From the NCBI RefSeq assembly GCF_017254915.1, contig NZ_JAFKCT010000001.1, forward strand, positions 1,178,001-1,242,000: a stretch of DNA of 64,000 nucleotides, in the 5' to 3' direction. Numbering within the stretch: position 1 is the first letter of the stretch; the number at the start of each line of letters is the position of its first letter. The notes under the pieces are model-generated. The model was not told the DNA's origin and searched no databases. It was given only the letters and a program-made list of their open reading frames with translations. The stretch comes from Algoriphagus oliviformis (GTDB lineage Bacteria; Bacteroidota; Bacteroidia; Cytophagales; Cyclobacteriaceae). Of this stretch, positions 1-10,300 are shown one piece after another. The translations under genes and the position numbers were made by a program.

Positions 1-56
1 GCCGTCAAGGCACTGATCAAGACCAGAACTACTAGGGTAAATCGAGAGGTACTCAT
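1..56 (-). CDS. Start of an exported protein, cut by window edge
   Basis: Only the first 18 codons are inside the window. They read MSTSRFTLVVLVLISALT: a short polar start with one Arg, then a hydrophobic run, which looks like the beginning of a signal peptide or membrane anchor. No family can be named. The call rests mainly on a perfect Bacteroidota promoter 80 bases upstream on the same strand (136-166) with no other gene in between. It lies downstream of the three VCBS-repeat lipoprotein genes in the same direction, so it may belong functionally to that locus, but it appears to be transcribed separately. Confidence 0.5.
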   Translation of the reverse strand, partial: MSTSRFTLVVLVLISALT

Positions 57-135
57 AGTGGGTTTTTCATTTTTAAGTTGACGATGGATTTCCCCTGACG
101 GGGTCGATTGGGTTTTATCAACTTACATGAGACCT

Positions 136-166
136 CAAAGCTAAGTATATGGGACTCAATCCCAAA
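136..166 (-). promoter_or_regulatory. Bacteroidota-type promoter for the leftmost gene
   Basis: Read on the minus strand there is TTTG (163-166), a 19-base spacer and TAGCTTTG (136-143), an exact match to the TTTG-N19-TAnnTTTG pattern of the primary Bacteroidota sigma factor. The start codon at 54-56 is about 80 bases downstream. A small inverted repeat (TGGGA/TCCCA, 150-164) sits inside the spacer and touches the -33 box; it has no T-run, so it is not an obvious terminator. Confidence 0.6.
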
Positions 167-184
167 TGATTTTCTTCAAGTTTT

Positions 185-3100
185 TCAGCGTATTTGGCGC
201 AGTGGGCCGTTGTTTTGGGCACCCAAGACAGAATTTCCTTTCGCAGTCCGGAGGATTTTGAGGCCTCGGATCTCCGCGCCGAAGAGCCCCGGGAGGACAT
301 GCGCCGAGCCGTCCATCGACTGCCAGGAGCCTTGGCTCCAGCGGTAGGCTTGGACTCCCAGGTTCCTGGATTTTCCCAGGTCGACGCGGAAGTCAGAGGA
401 GTTGCCGCCGAGGTAGAGTGTCCCCGTCTCTTCATCCACGGCGATGGCGAAAATCGGGCTTCGCTGCGCTTCTTCCGGAAAAGGGACAAAGGCAAACGAG
501 CCATCCTCCTGCTGGAGGTACGCGCCCGACCGAAACTCATACGCCGGGAGCTTGCGCACGCCCTCAAGCTCCTCCGGGGAAAACAAATCCTCCGGTCGGG
601 AGATTTGCGAGTAGTCCGCATAGGAGCTGTGCTTTCGCTTGATCCCCGGGAGCTGCCGGATCAGGTCGTCCCGAGTGGCAAAGGGCACCAGCTTGTCGCC
701 AAGGTAGTGGAAGATCAGCGGATCCGCCTGTCCGTTGCCGTCAAAATCATGGTGGTACAGCCAGACAGGCTTTTGCGTCGAGGCTTTGAGCTTGCTGTTC
801 GTTCCCAGGTTTCCGACTAGGATGTCCGGCTTGCCGTTGCCGTCGAGGTCGGCCACTTCGAGGGATTGAATCCATCCTGCGGAAAACTCCAGTCCTTTTG
901 GTCGGCGCTCCACCAGCTTTTTCTCCGGAGAAATCCCGAAAACCCGCAGCCCCTGCCAGTCTCCGCTGAGCAGGAGCTCTTTGGTTCCGTCCCCGTCCAG
1001 GTCGGCCCATTTTGCGGTGTTGACCATTCCCAGCGCTGTCTCGGGCTGAAGCCAGGCGGTGGTTTCGTCTGCAAACTGTCCTTTGCCCCCATTGATCAGA
1101 ATGCTGCTTTTCGGGCTGGCTCCGTAGTCCCCCGTGGTCACCGAGGAGCCGACGAAGAGGTCCAAATCCCCGTCTCCGTCCAGGTCGTAGATCGCGACAC
1201 AGGAGGTGTTTTCACCAATGGGTGGCAAGGCCCTCATGGCAAAGGCAAACTGCCCCCTGCCATTCCCGAAAAACACCCGGTCAAAGTTGTACAGCTCGCC
1301 CGAAGCGTGTTCGTTTCCCCCGCTGCCTACAAACAGGTCCAGATGTCCATCTCCGTTGAGGTCGGCAAACTGGGCCACGACGTCCTCGGCTTTGGCCAAT
1401 AGCTCAAACATGGGATTGGGAATTTGCTCGAAGTCCCCGTTTTCTTTCTGAAGGAAAAAAGCCCCTGGCTGATCCATCGCTCCCCCCAGATATATGTCGT
1501 CCAGCCCGTCCCCGTTGACATCGGCGACTGCCATCGCGGGCCCCATCCTGGAAAAGCTCCTTGGGGCGAGGTACTCCCGCTTCACAAAGTCGGTGGCGTT
1601 CCTTTCGTGATGGCTCCAGCTGATGGGAAAGGAAGGGAGGTCGGCAACGTCCCCTTTCGGCGCTGGGTAGTAGGGATTTCCTGTTCCTTGGATCAGCTGC
1701 AAGCTTTGGTTTGCTTCGGTTTTGGGGAAAATTTCAGCCTGCCCATCTGGCCAGCTGACCAGGATGGAGTCCAGAGAACTGGTTTTTCCCAAGCCAAAGA
1801 CCAAAGTCGTGGATGGGCCGGACTGAAAGCCCCGGCTGGTACTCAGCCGCTGAGCCCAGCTTTGCTGCCCAGAGAAGAGCCGTACCTGGGCTCCGATACC
1901 CTGAGGGTTCTTATTTCCGGTCTGTAGGTCGATGCGCAAGTATTGGTTTCCCGTCTTTTCGGCGTGGTTTTGATAGACGAAAGCCGGCTGGTTGAGATTG
2001 TTGACGATCAGGTCGAGGTCTCCGTCGTTGTCCAGGTCGGCGTAGGTGGAGCCGTTGGAGTAGCTTTCTTGGTCCAGACCGAGGAGGCTCGCCTCGTTTT
2101 TGAAGCTGAGATCGCCTTGGTTTTTCCAGGCGAAGTTGGAAAGCTTCACGCTGGGGAGCATGTCGATTTGCTTTTTGCGCAGCTCCTCGGGCGAAAGGCC
2201 CGGTTCGGGAGACTGGCTGTATTGGATGAAATCCAAGTTATTGGGACGCTTGACGATGCCGTTGGTGACGTGGATGTCGGGGAGGCCGTCGTTGTCCATG
2301 TCAAAGATCAGCGGCGACCAGCTCCAGTCGGAGGCGGATACCCCCGCAGCGAGCGCGATCTCGGCAAAGCCCTTTCCGCCTTGGTTGAGAAGGAGGTGGT
2401 TTCGCACATATTGGTCCTGGTAGCCAAACTGCTCCTTGATCTGATAGACTTCTGCCTTGTCCTCCCCCACGGACTTCATCCAGATCGAGGGGTCTTCGGG
2501 CAGCATGTCCGTGGTGAAGATATCGGGCATGCCGTCTCCGTTGAGATCCGAGGCGTCATTGCCCATGCTGTAGCGGCTGGTGGAAGGGATAAGTTCTCCC
2601 AAGGCTTCCCTAAACGTCCCGTCTTGCTGGTTGAGGTAGAGGTAGTCGTTTTCGGTAAAGTCATTGGACACGTAGAGGTCCAGCCAGCCATCCCCGTCAA
2701 AGTCCTCCACACTCACTCCGAGTCCAAAGCCCAGAATGCTGGAATAGATTCCCGCCGCCTCCGTCACGTCCAGAAATCGGTCCTGGCCTTCCATTGCCAG
2801 ATTTTTGAGCAGGCGGTCCCCGAGCGGGCTCGCTTTGCCGCGCGCCTCAGACTTCACAAATACCTCGGGAGACTTGATGTTGTGGTTGAGCAGGTAGAGG
2901 TCCAGGTCGCCGTCGCGGTCGTAGTCGAAGAATACTGCATGGGTGCCAAAGCCCCGAAAGTCAATCCCAAATTCCGCGGCCGCCTCTCGAAACTTTCCCC
3001 CGCCCAGATTCAGGTAAAGTTTGTTTTGCCCACTCAGGCCCGGCAGTCCGGCGACTTGGGAGACGTAGATGTCCAGCAGGCCGTCCCCGTTCACGTCGGC

Positions 3101-3469
3101 CATGGTGGCGCCGGTAGACCAGGCCCCGTCTCCGTCCACTCCGGCGGACTCGGTGATGTCCTCAAAGCTGAAGTCGCCGCGGTTGCGGTAGAGCCTGTTG
3201 GGGACTTGGTTTCCGGTGAAATAGAGGTCCACCAGCCCATCTCCGTCGATGTCGCCGGCAGCTACTCCGCCGCCGTTGTAGTAGTACAGGTATTCCAGGA
3301 TGTCGATCCCGAGGCTGTCATTCAGCTGGTTTTGGAAAGTGATGCCGGTCCGCTCCGCGGAAAGGAGGGCGAAGCCATTGGTCTCGGTCTGGACTTCCTC
3401 TTTTTTGCAGGAGAAAAAGGCCAAGCCCGCCGCCAAAAGCCAGGTATGTCTTGCTGCTCCCCTGCCCAT
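185..3469 (-). CDS. VCBS/FG-GAP repeat lipoprotein with ASPIC/UnbV domain (paralogue A)
   Basis: About 1,094 residues. The N-terminus is a lipoprotein signal ending in AFFSC (lipidated Cys21 from this start), so it should be anchored in the outer membrane and probably surface exposed. Thirteen FG-GAP/VCBS-type DxDxDG motifs are visible (for example DVNGDGLLDIYV and DLDGDGDLDLFV): seven before and six after an ASPIC/UnbV domain at roughly residues 512-580 (GIGAQVRLFSG to SWPDGQAEIF). Such motifs bind calcium in beta-propeller loops, so two propellers joined by ASPIC is the inferred fold. No catalytic motif is seen. Start: the ATG at 3469 overlaps the upstream stop as TGATG and gives a cleaner signal peptide; an ATG at 3481 adds four residues including an Asp. 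Last of the coupled lipoprotein genes. Function unknown. Confidence 0.85.
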   Translation of the reverse strand: MGRGAARHTWLLAAGLAFFSCKKEEVQTETNGFALLSAERTGITFQNQLNDSLGIDILEYLYYYNGGGVAAGDIDGDGLVDLYFTGNQVPNRLYRNRGDFSFEDITESAGVDGDGAWSTGATMADVNGDGLLDIYVSQVAGLPGLSGQNKLYLNLGGGKFREAAAEFGIDFRGFGTHAVFFDYDRDGDLDLYLLNHNIKSPEVFVKSEARGKASPLGDRLLKNLAMEGQDRFLDVTEAAGIYSSILGFGLGVSVEDFDGDGWLDLYVSNDFTENDYLYLNQQDGTFREALGELIPSTSRYSMGNDASDLNGDGMPDIFTTDMLPEDPSIWMKSVGEDKAEVYQIKEQFGYQDQYVRNHLLLNQGGKGFAEIALAAGVSASDWSWSPLIFDMDNDGLPDIHVTNGIVKRPNNLDFIQYSQSPEPGLSPEELRKKQIDMLPSVKLSNFAWKNQGDLSFKNEASLLGLDQESYSNGSTYADLDNDGDLDLIVNNLNQPAFVYQNHAEKTGNQYLRIDLQTGNKNPQGIGAQVRLFSGQQSWAQRLSTSRGFQSGPSTTLVFGLGKTSSLDSILVSWPDGQAEIFPKTEANQSLQLIQGTGNPYYPAPKGDVADLPSFPISWSHHERNATDFVKREYLAPRSFSRMGPAMAVADVNGDGLDDIYLGGAMDQPGAFFLQKENGDFEQIPNPMFELLAKAEDVVAQFADLNGDGHLDLFVGSGGNEHASGELYNFDRVFFGNGRGQFAFAMRALPPIGENTSCVAIYDLDGDGDLDLFVGSSVTTGDYGASPKSSILINGGKGQFADETTAWLQPETALGMVNTAKWADLDGDGTKELLLSGDWQGLRVFGISPEKKLVERRPKGLEFSAGWIQSLEVADLDGNGKPDILVGNLGTNSKLKASTQKPVWLYHHDFDGNGQADPLIFHYLGDKLVPFATRDDLIRQLPGIKRKHSSYADYSQISRPEDLFSPEELEGVRKLPAYEFRSGAYLQQEDGSFAFVPFPEEAQRSPIFAIAVDEETGTLYLGGNSSDFRVDLGKSRNLGVQAYRWSQGSWQSMDGSAHVLPGLFGAEIRGLKILRTAKGNSVLGAQNNGPLRQIR

Positions 3470-6400
3470 CAATGCGTCCATATCTCAGCGGCTGCGCTGT
3501 TTTTCACTACCAAAAGGTTTTTGTCTCCCAACAGGGAAAAAGCCCGGATATCGCCCTCCAGCCGTAGCCCGCTGCTTCTGTTGGGCAGGTAGGAGAAGGT
3601 GCCGTCGCCGTTGCCGATCAGGACTTCCCCATAGCTCGCATCGATCTTGCCGACTTCCGGCTTGATCTGGGCCAGATTGCCGCCGAGGATGAGGTCGAGG
3701 TTGCCGTCATCGTTGAGGTCTAGGACTTGGATGGCAAAAACCCAAGAGCGCTGCGCCATCCTGGGGAAGGCTTTCCACTCAAAGTTGCCGTTGCCTTGGT
3801 TTAGCAAAACTCCCGACTCCAGGTGGTTGACTTCCTGGATGATGGACTTGTCGACAATTTCCTGGGAAAAAATGTCTCCCAGCGCCTTGTTGTTGTAGTC
3901 GGAGTAGCGGATGTATTTTTTCTTGATCCCCGGGACTTGGCGCTCCAGCTCATGCTTGAGGGTGTAGGGGATCTGCAGCTCTCCCGATTTTTGGGTATAG
4001 ATCTGCTCGATGGAGCCGTTTTGGTCAAAATCATTCAGAAAAAGGCTGATCGGGGAGGCGGCAGAAGCTTTGAATCGGGTGTTTAGACCGTGGTTTCCGA
4101 GAGCCAAATCCGGCAGGCCGTTGCCGTCAAAGTCGCCTACCTCCAGGCTGCGATACCAGCCTTTGAGTCCCTCCAAGCCAGGTGTTTCGGTTTTTTCGAG
4201 CTTGCCGCCGGTATTTTTGAAAAACGTCGGCGCCATCCATTCGCCCGCGAGCACGAGGTCGATGCTTCCATCCCCATCCCAGTCGAGCGCCTGGGAGGCT
4301 GTGACCATCCCGAGGTTTTTCAGGGATGGGGCGAGGGAGGCGGACTCCTCGCTGAAGTTTCCCTTGCCGTCGTTGATCCACAGCTGGCTGCTGGCTGGAG
4401 CTCCGTAGGTGAAGGGCACCAGCCTTCCCCCTACGAACAGGTCCGTCGCCCCGTCCCCATTGATGTCGAGGGCGCTTACCGTGCCACTGCTGCCCAGGAC
4501 GGCTGAGAATCCGGCTTGCGGATTTCGGGTGAAGTTTCCCTTGCCGTCGTTGAGATACAGCCGGTCTGCGAGGTCAGGCATGGCGATGCCGGACTCATTT
4601 CCCCCGGAGGTGACGAAAAGATCCAGGTCTCCATCCCCGTCCGCGTCAAAAAACAGGGCATCCGTGTCTTCGGAAAGGGCGTCATCGGCAAAGGCTTGTT
4701 GTGGTGTTTCCCGGTATTTTCCCGAGGATTGCGCCAAATACAGCTTGCCGGGGAAGGTCTTTGCTCCGCCAAAGAAGAGGTCGTCCAGCCCGTCGCCGTT
4801 CACATCGGCCTTGGCAAAGGCCGGGCCCTCGGTGGAGTACATGAAGTACGTCAGTCGATCCCGGTCGAAATCCACGAAGGGATTTTCGGTATGGACGAAG
4901 TCCAAACCCGGATTTGGGTCTTTTGAATATGGACGGACTTTGGTTTCCGGAAAGAAGAAAACACCAGTGGGGATGTCACCGGCTTCTTCCCATTTCAGCG
5001 AGACCAGTTGGTCGGCGGCTTGGTTTTCCACTGCGCTGTACTTCCCATCCGGCCAATAGACCTCGATCTTGTCCACTTTGGAGATGCCCCCCAAGCCGAC
5101 GGTGATCTTGGGGTCGACGGAGGACTGGAAGCCTCGATTGGGCATTTGCTCGACGTAGAAGAGCTGGTCGCCGGCTTTTACGCGGATCTGGGCGCCAATC
5201 GCCTGGGTGTTTTTGCCTTTTCCGATCAGGTTGAGCTGAAGCGAATGATTTTCTGGATGGAGGGATTTTCCCTGGTTTTTGAAAATCTGTGCCGGCTTGT
5301 TGACGTTGCTCACGACCAGATCCAGGGTGCCGTCATTGTCCAAGTCGCCGTATGCTGCCCCGTTGGAATGGATAGGAGTGCCCAAGCCCCAGTCTGCTGC
5401 GACATTTTCAAACTTCAGATCGCCTAGATTTCTGAATGCGTAGTTCGAGACTGGATTGATGGGGATAGGGTCGATCAGGGCCTTGTAGTCCACACCTTCT
5501 TGGGAGATGATCTTGATTTTGGTCTCCTCGTCGTCGATGAAATTCAGGTAGTCCAGATCCGTGATGTCCTGATAGATGCCGTTTGCGACGAAGAGGTCGC
5601 GCATGCCGTCATTGTCCATGTCAAAGATCAGCGCGCCCCAGCTCCAGTCTGTCGCTTCCATGTTGGCCAAGCGGCCCATTTCGCTGAAGGTGCCGTCGCC
5701 GTTGTTGACATGCAGCATGTTTCTGGAAAACTGGTAGTGGTAGCTGTGGGTCTTGTTAAACTGGAATTTGTCCCAGTTTTCAAACGTCGTCACCTGCTTC
5801 AGCCTTGATAGAGGCTCCGGCAGCATGTCGGTCACAAAGATGTCCAGAAGGCCATCCCCGTTGATGTCTGCAATGTCGGCTCCCATGGAAGCGGCGCTGA
5901 TGGAGCGCATGGAGGTCTCCAGCGATTCGGTGAAGGTGCCGTCCTGGTTGTTGATGTAGAGGTAGTCTTTTTCAAAAAAGTCGTTGGAGATGAAGATATC
6001 CGGCCAGGTGTCCTGGTTGACGTCGCCGATGGTGATGCCCAGGCCAAATCCGATGATGGAACCGTAGATTCCCGCGGCCTCGCTCACATCGACAAACTTC
6101 CCGTCGTCGTTTCTGAAGAGTTTGTCTCCTCCCACGGCGTCCCGTTTGATCCGCTCGTTTTGCATCTTGTTGAAGCTTCCGATCGCTTGGTAGGAGTTGT
6201 TGAGCAGATAGACGTCCAGGTCTCCGTCCTTATCGTAGTCGAAAAAAACGGCGTGGGTAGAGAAGCCTTGGTCAGCAAGGCCATAGGCCTCAGCCTGCTC
6301 CAAAAACGTCCCGTCGCCCTGGTTGATGAAAAGCTCGTTTTGCTTGTTGTCGCCGGAGATGTCGCCGGAGTTGCAGACGTAGATGTCCAGCCAGCCGTCG

Positions 6401-6768
6401 CCGTTGACGTCGGCCATGGCCACGCCGGTGCTCCAGGCGCGGGTGCCGGCTGTACCGGATTTTTCGGTCACGTCCTCAAACTTGAAGTCCCCCTTGTTGA
6501 GGTAGAGTTTGTTTGGACCCAGGTTGGCGGTGAAGTACAGGTCGGCGAGTCCGTCGTTGTTCACGTCGCCTATGGCCACCCCACCTCCGTTGTAGTAGTT
6601 TCGATAGGTGAAGACGTTGAACTCCTCGTCGAAATGCAGGTCGTTGCGAAAGCCCACCCCCGAGGATTCGGCGGAAACCTCCTGGAAAAGGGTCGGCTGT
6701 TTTTCCGCTTCTTGCCTGCAAGAAAACAATAGGGATGCGATAAGAAGACTCGGAATTGCTACTCTCAT
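3469..6768 (-). CDS. VCBS/FG-GAP repeat lipoprotein with ASPIC/UnbV domain (paralogue B)
   Basis: 1,099 residues. Lipoprotein signal MRVAIPSLLIASLLFSC with lipidated Cys17. It has the same plan as its two neighbours: seven DxDxDG-type repeats, the motif WSWGALIFDMDNDG near residues 370-385, an ASPIC/UnbV domain at about 511-578 (AIGAQIRVKAG to YWPDGKYSAV), then about seven further repeats including DFDQNGSIEQIY. The start codon overlaps the stop of the preceding small lipoprotein by four bases (ATGA), and its own stop overlaps the next start as TGATG. These junctions argue for translation from one message. Related eukaryotic CRTAC1 and bacterial UnbV-type proteins are extracellular; no enzymatic activity can be assigned. 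The role as a surface binding or scaffold protein is inference. Confidence 0.88.
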   Translation of the reverse strand: MRVAIPSLLIASLLFSCRQEAEKQPTLFQEVSAESSGVGFRNDLHFDEEFNVFTYRNYYNGGGVAIGDVNNDGLADLYFTANLGPNKLYLNKGDFKFEDVTEKSGTAGTRAWSTGVAMADVNGDGWLDIYVCNSGDISGDNKQNELFINQGDGTFLEQAEAYGLADQGFSTHAVFFDYDKDGDLDVYLLNNSYQAIGSFNKMQNERIKRDAVGGDKLFRNDDGKFVDVSEAAGIYGSIIGFGLGITIGDVNQDTWPDIFISNDFFEKDYLYINNQDGTFTESLETSMRSISAASMGADIADINGDGLLDIFVTDMLPEPLSRLKQVTTFENWDKFQFNKTHSYHYQFSRNMLHVNNGDGTFSEMGRLANMEATDWSWGALIFDMDNDGMRDLFVANGIYQDITDLDYLNFIDDEETKIKIISQEGVDYKALIDPIPINPVSNYAFRNLGDLKFENVAADWGLGTPIHSNGAAYGDLDNDGTLDLVVSNVNKPAQIFKNQGKSLHPENHSLQLNLIGKGKNTQAIGAQIRVKAGDQLFYVEQMPNRGFQSSVDPKITVGLGGISKVDKIEVYWPDGKYSAVENQAADQLVSLKWEEAGDIPTGVFFFPETKVRPYSKDPNPGLDFVHTENPFVDFDRDRLTYFMYSTEGPAFAKADVNGDGLDDLFFGGAKTFPGKLYLAQSSGKYRETPQQAFADDALSEDTDALFFDADGDGDLDLFVTSGGNESGIAMPDLADRLYLNDGKGNFTRNPQAGFSAVLGSSGTVSALDINGDGATDLFVGGRLVPFTYGAPASSQLWINDGKGNFSEESASLAPSLKNLGMVTASQALDWDGDGSIDLVLAGEWMAPTFFKNTGGKLEKTETPGLEGLKGWYRSLEVGDFDGNGLPDLALGNHGLNTRFKASAASPISLFLNDFDQNGSIEQIYTQKSGELQIPYTLKHELERQVPGIKKKYIRYSDYNNKALGDIFSQEIVDKSIIQEVNHLESGVLLNQGNGNFEWKAFPRMAQRSWVFAIQVLDLNDDGNLDLILGGNLAQIKPEVGKIDASYGEVLIGNGDGTFSYLPNRSSGLRLEGDIRAFSLLGDKNLLVVKNSAAAEIWTH

Positions 6769-7349
6769 GAATTGGTATTTCCTTTCAGTTTTTTCTCCAC
6801 GGGAAGGTCGGAAATCTCCGCCCTCACTGCCGAGATGTGTTTTTTGAAGATCCTGATCCTGCGGTTGCCGTCCATCTTGACATAGACGACCTGGGACTTG
6901 TCTTCACTTCGGACCTCGATGAATCCCGGTCCGTACCAGGACTCGAAAAGCTTCACCACGTCTTCGCGGAGCTTTTCGGCACTGAGTTCCTCATTCCACG
7001 GGGCCCAGCCTTCGTAGGTAAACTCGATGGGCATGAGGTATATTTTCTCCTGGTCAAACTGGGGATAAAAGCGCATTTTGGCCGGAAAGCCGGACGGCAT
7101 AGACGCACTGTATTCGACCGAAAGCTCGGTTGGGCCATTGGTCAGTTTGCCTTGCTTGTTGAGCTGCCAGCAAGCCTCGAAGAAGTCGCGCTTGGGCATC
7201 CCCAGCTCCAGGCCGAGAAACAGCTCGTTTACCTCTTTGCCCGAGGCCAGCTCTTTTTCCTCCAGCTTTTGGTACTCTGATTTGCAGGAAAAGAGCAGGA
7301 GGCAGAGGGCCAGGACTCTAGCGTATGTCAAAAAGCAGCGGTGTGTCAT
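6765..7349 (-). CDS. Small lipoprotein of unknown family
   Basis: 194 residues from the ATG at 7349, chosen because it starts a good lipoprotein signal (MTHRCFLTYARVLALCLLLFSC, Cys22); a reading-frame extension to 7424 would put 25 polar residues before the signal. After the lipobox comes a charged linker (KSEYQKLEEKELASGKEVNEL), then a globular stretch with mixed beta/alpha character and aromatic residues (YEGWAPWNEEL, SWYGPGFIEV). I do not recognise the family. It begins 32 bases inside the end of paralogue C and ends with a 4-base overlap onto paralogue B, so it is embedded in the VCBS lipoprotein operon and is probably made in step with those proteins. It may be a partner or chaperone of the propeller lipoproteins (inference). 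Confidence 0.75.
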   Translation of the reverse strand: MTHRCFLTYARVLALCLLLFSCKSEYQKLEEKELASGKEVNELFLGLELGMPKRDFFEACWQLNKQGKLTNGPTELSVEYSASMPSGFPAKMRFYPQFDQEKIYLMPIEFTYEGWAPWNEELSAEKLREDVVKLFESWYGPGFIEVRSEDKSQVVYVKMDGNRRIRIFKKHISAVRAEISDLPVEKKLKGNTNS

Positions 7350-10300
7350 TGTTGCGCAGTACGAGAAGGTTTGGTTTGTTTTCGATGTTGACTTGGAGCA
7401 AGTGGCGGATTTCCCCCGGTACATACAAGCCGCTCTGCTCCGGGAGTAGGGCTTGCCATTCGTTTTTTTCCAGTGGCTTCAGCACCCAGCCATAGCTCCC
7501 CATTTGGGAGCCCAGTTCGGGCTTTACCGCACGCTGGTTGCCGCCAAAGACCAGGTAGGGCATTGGCTGGTCAGAAGCGATCGCGGCCAAGGCAAAGACT
7601 GGGGCGGACTGGATCTCGCGTGGCAAAGCCGTCGGAGCCATCACTCCCGAGTCCGTATTGAGCCAAAGTGTCGTCTCCAAAATCCGTGCATGTAAAGTTA
7701 GGGATTTAGCCCAGACCGCTTCGGGGAAAAGCTCCTCCAGCGTCTTGTTTTGATAGGATTCGTAGGTCAGCAGCTGCTTGCGGAGCGAGGGGATCTGGCG
7801 AAGCAGCGAGGGCTTGAGTACCCAGGGGATGGTCTTCTGGTCCTCGTATTGGGAGAGGATCTGGTCGAGGGCGCCATTTTGGTCGAAGTCGTTGACGACC
7901 ATGCGAAGCTGGGACTCCGCCGAGGTCCGGAGCCGTGAGTTGAGTCCGTGGTTACCCGCCAAGATGTCCGGCTTGCCGTCTCCGTTGAGATCCTGTACCA
8001 AGAGGCAGTTCCAGAGCCCCTCGGTATCGGCCATCCCAAATCTGTCGCTGACTTCCTCGAGTTTTCCTCCGGAGAAAGCAAAAATCCGGATGGGCATCCA
8101 CTCTCCAGCTAGGATGAGCTCCGTGATGCCGTCCCCATCCAGATCTGCGAGGGCTCCGGCGGTGAGCATGCCGAGCTTGGCGAGAGCGGGATTGAGGCGC
8201 TGGCTAATCTCGGAAAAGCTTCCCTTGCCGTCGTTTTCCCACACTTGAAGTCCTGCGGGAATGCCGTAGGAAAAAGGAACTGCGCGGGTACCTACCAAGA
8301 GGTCCTCATCGCCATCGCCGTCCAGATCATGGGACAGGATGAATGCCGTAGGACTGGAGGAGAAGCTTTGCGCGGATCTTTGGAGCTTTCCCTGCCCATC
8401 GTTGAGGTAGAGACGGTCGGCATAGGCTGCGGAAAAGTCGCCAAACTCTATCCCTCCGCTGCCGACGATCAGGTCGGTATGGCCGTCACCGTTGGCGTCA
8501 AAGAAGTGGGCCGTCACATCCTCTGCCAGAGAATCCCCTGCGAAGAGCGCTGTCTGGCTTGGGGTAAATTCCCCCGGTGAACTCTGCAGCAGCAGCGCGG
8601 AACTTTTTCCTTTCGCCCCGGGGATAAAAATATCCTCCCGACCGTCACCGTTGACATCGGCTTTGGCAGCCTTCGGGCCTTCGTTGCTGATCATCCAAAA
8701 CCGAAGCCTGTCCCGGTCAAAGTCGATAAAATCGCTCTCCTGATGCCGAAAGGGGATGTTTGATAGGCTAGGTGAAAAGACCGTCGGAAAATGGCTCTTG
8801 GAGGAAAGCGCCGGGATAATCTCTGTCTCCGGGGAAAGCTGCAGGAACTGGTTGCTTGGCAGATCTACCAATCGAGTGACTTGCCCGCCCGGCCAAAGGA
8901 CGCGGAGCGAGTCGATTTTTTCCAAGGCACCAAGCCCAAAGTGTAGGCGGGGATCGACCGAGGAGAGGTAGCCTTTGACCGGCTGATACTCTTGGTAGAA
9001 TTGTCTGCCTGCGGAGTAGGCAGTGACTTTTGCCCCGAAGGCGTTGCCTAGGTCTAGGTTGAGGTAGTGGCCTTGGTTGGTTTCGGAGCTGGTATTTTGG
9101 AATACAAAAGCCCGCTCGTTCAGGTTGTTGACGACGAGGTCCAGATCGCCGTCATTGTCCAGGTCTCCGTATGCGGAGCCGCTGCTAAAGGTGGCCTGCG
9201 GCATTCCCATTTGCTCGGCCTGGTTTTCAAAGACCCAATTCCCCTTGTTTTTGAAAACAAAGTTGGCTTGGGGAGTAGAGGGGAATGCATCGATCATTTT
9301 GGTCAGCAGGACGGAGTCCTCGCGATAGCCTTTGACTTTCTCTTGGTTGTTGACATAGAAGTCGACAAAGTCAAAGTCGGTCAGGTCCTTGACGATGCCG
9401 TTGGCGACAAAGATGTCCTTCAGGCCGTCGTTGTCCATGTCGAAGATGAGTGCTCCCCAGCTCCAGTCCGTGGCTTCCACGCCAGCCATGCGGCCGACTT
9501 CCGCAAACAGTGGGCGGTCACTTCCGGGTTGGAATCCGAGATTGCGCTGCAGGGTGTTTCGCGTAAACTGGTGGTGATAGCCTGCCTTGGCACTAGCCTG
9601 ATGCTTGTCCCAGTCCTCAAAGGGGGTTTTGGTTTTTACCCTTGCCAGCTCCCGGGGAAGCATCTCGGTCACAAAGATGTCGGGGCGGGAGTCGTTGTCA
9701 AGGTCGGCGATGTCTGCTCCCATGCTGCCCATGCTGATCTCTGGGAGTAGCGTGGGGAGGGATTCGGTGAAGGTCCCGTCTTGGTTGTTTAGGTAGAGGT
9801 AGTCCCGTTCAAAAAAGTCGTTGGAGACGTAGAGGTCAGGCCAGTGGTCGCCGTTGAGGTCGGCGACGGTGACTCCGAGGCCATAGCCAATTGCGCTTCC
9901 GTAGATGCCGGCAGCCTCAGACACGTCGGTAAAACGGTCTCCGTCATTTCTGAAAAGCTTGTTGCCTCCTTCCGGGTCGCGGATTTCACGCTGGCCTTGG
10001 CGCAGGTCAAATATGCCTACGGATCTGCCTGAGTTGCTGAGCAGATACAGGTCGAGGTCTCCGTCTTTGTCCATGTCAAAGAAAACGGCATGCTGGCTCA
10101 GGCCTTCTTCGGCGATGCCGTATTCCTTGGCTTTTTCGGAAAAAGTCAGGTTTCCTTGGTTGATGAAGAGTTCGTTGTGGCGTCGCTCGCCGCCTGGAGG
10201 CCCGGACTTGCAGACGTAGATGTCAAGCAGTCCGTCTCCGTTGACATCCGCCATGCTCACGCCAGTGGTCCAGTAGCCCTCGGAGTCGAGTCCGGCGGCT

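Noticed and set aside
1943-3592. 549-codon open frame on the plus strand opposite the VCBS lipoprotein genes
   Set aside because: It is antisense to two well-supported repeat proteins, rich in Val from reverse reading of the Asp/Gly repeat codons, and has no domain, signal or plausible start context.
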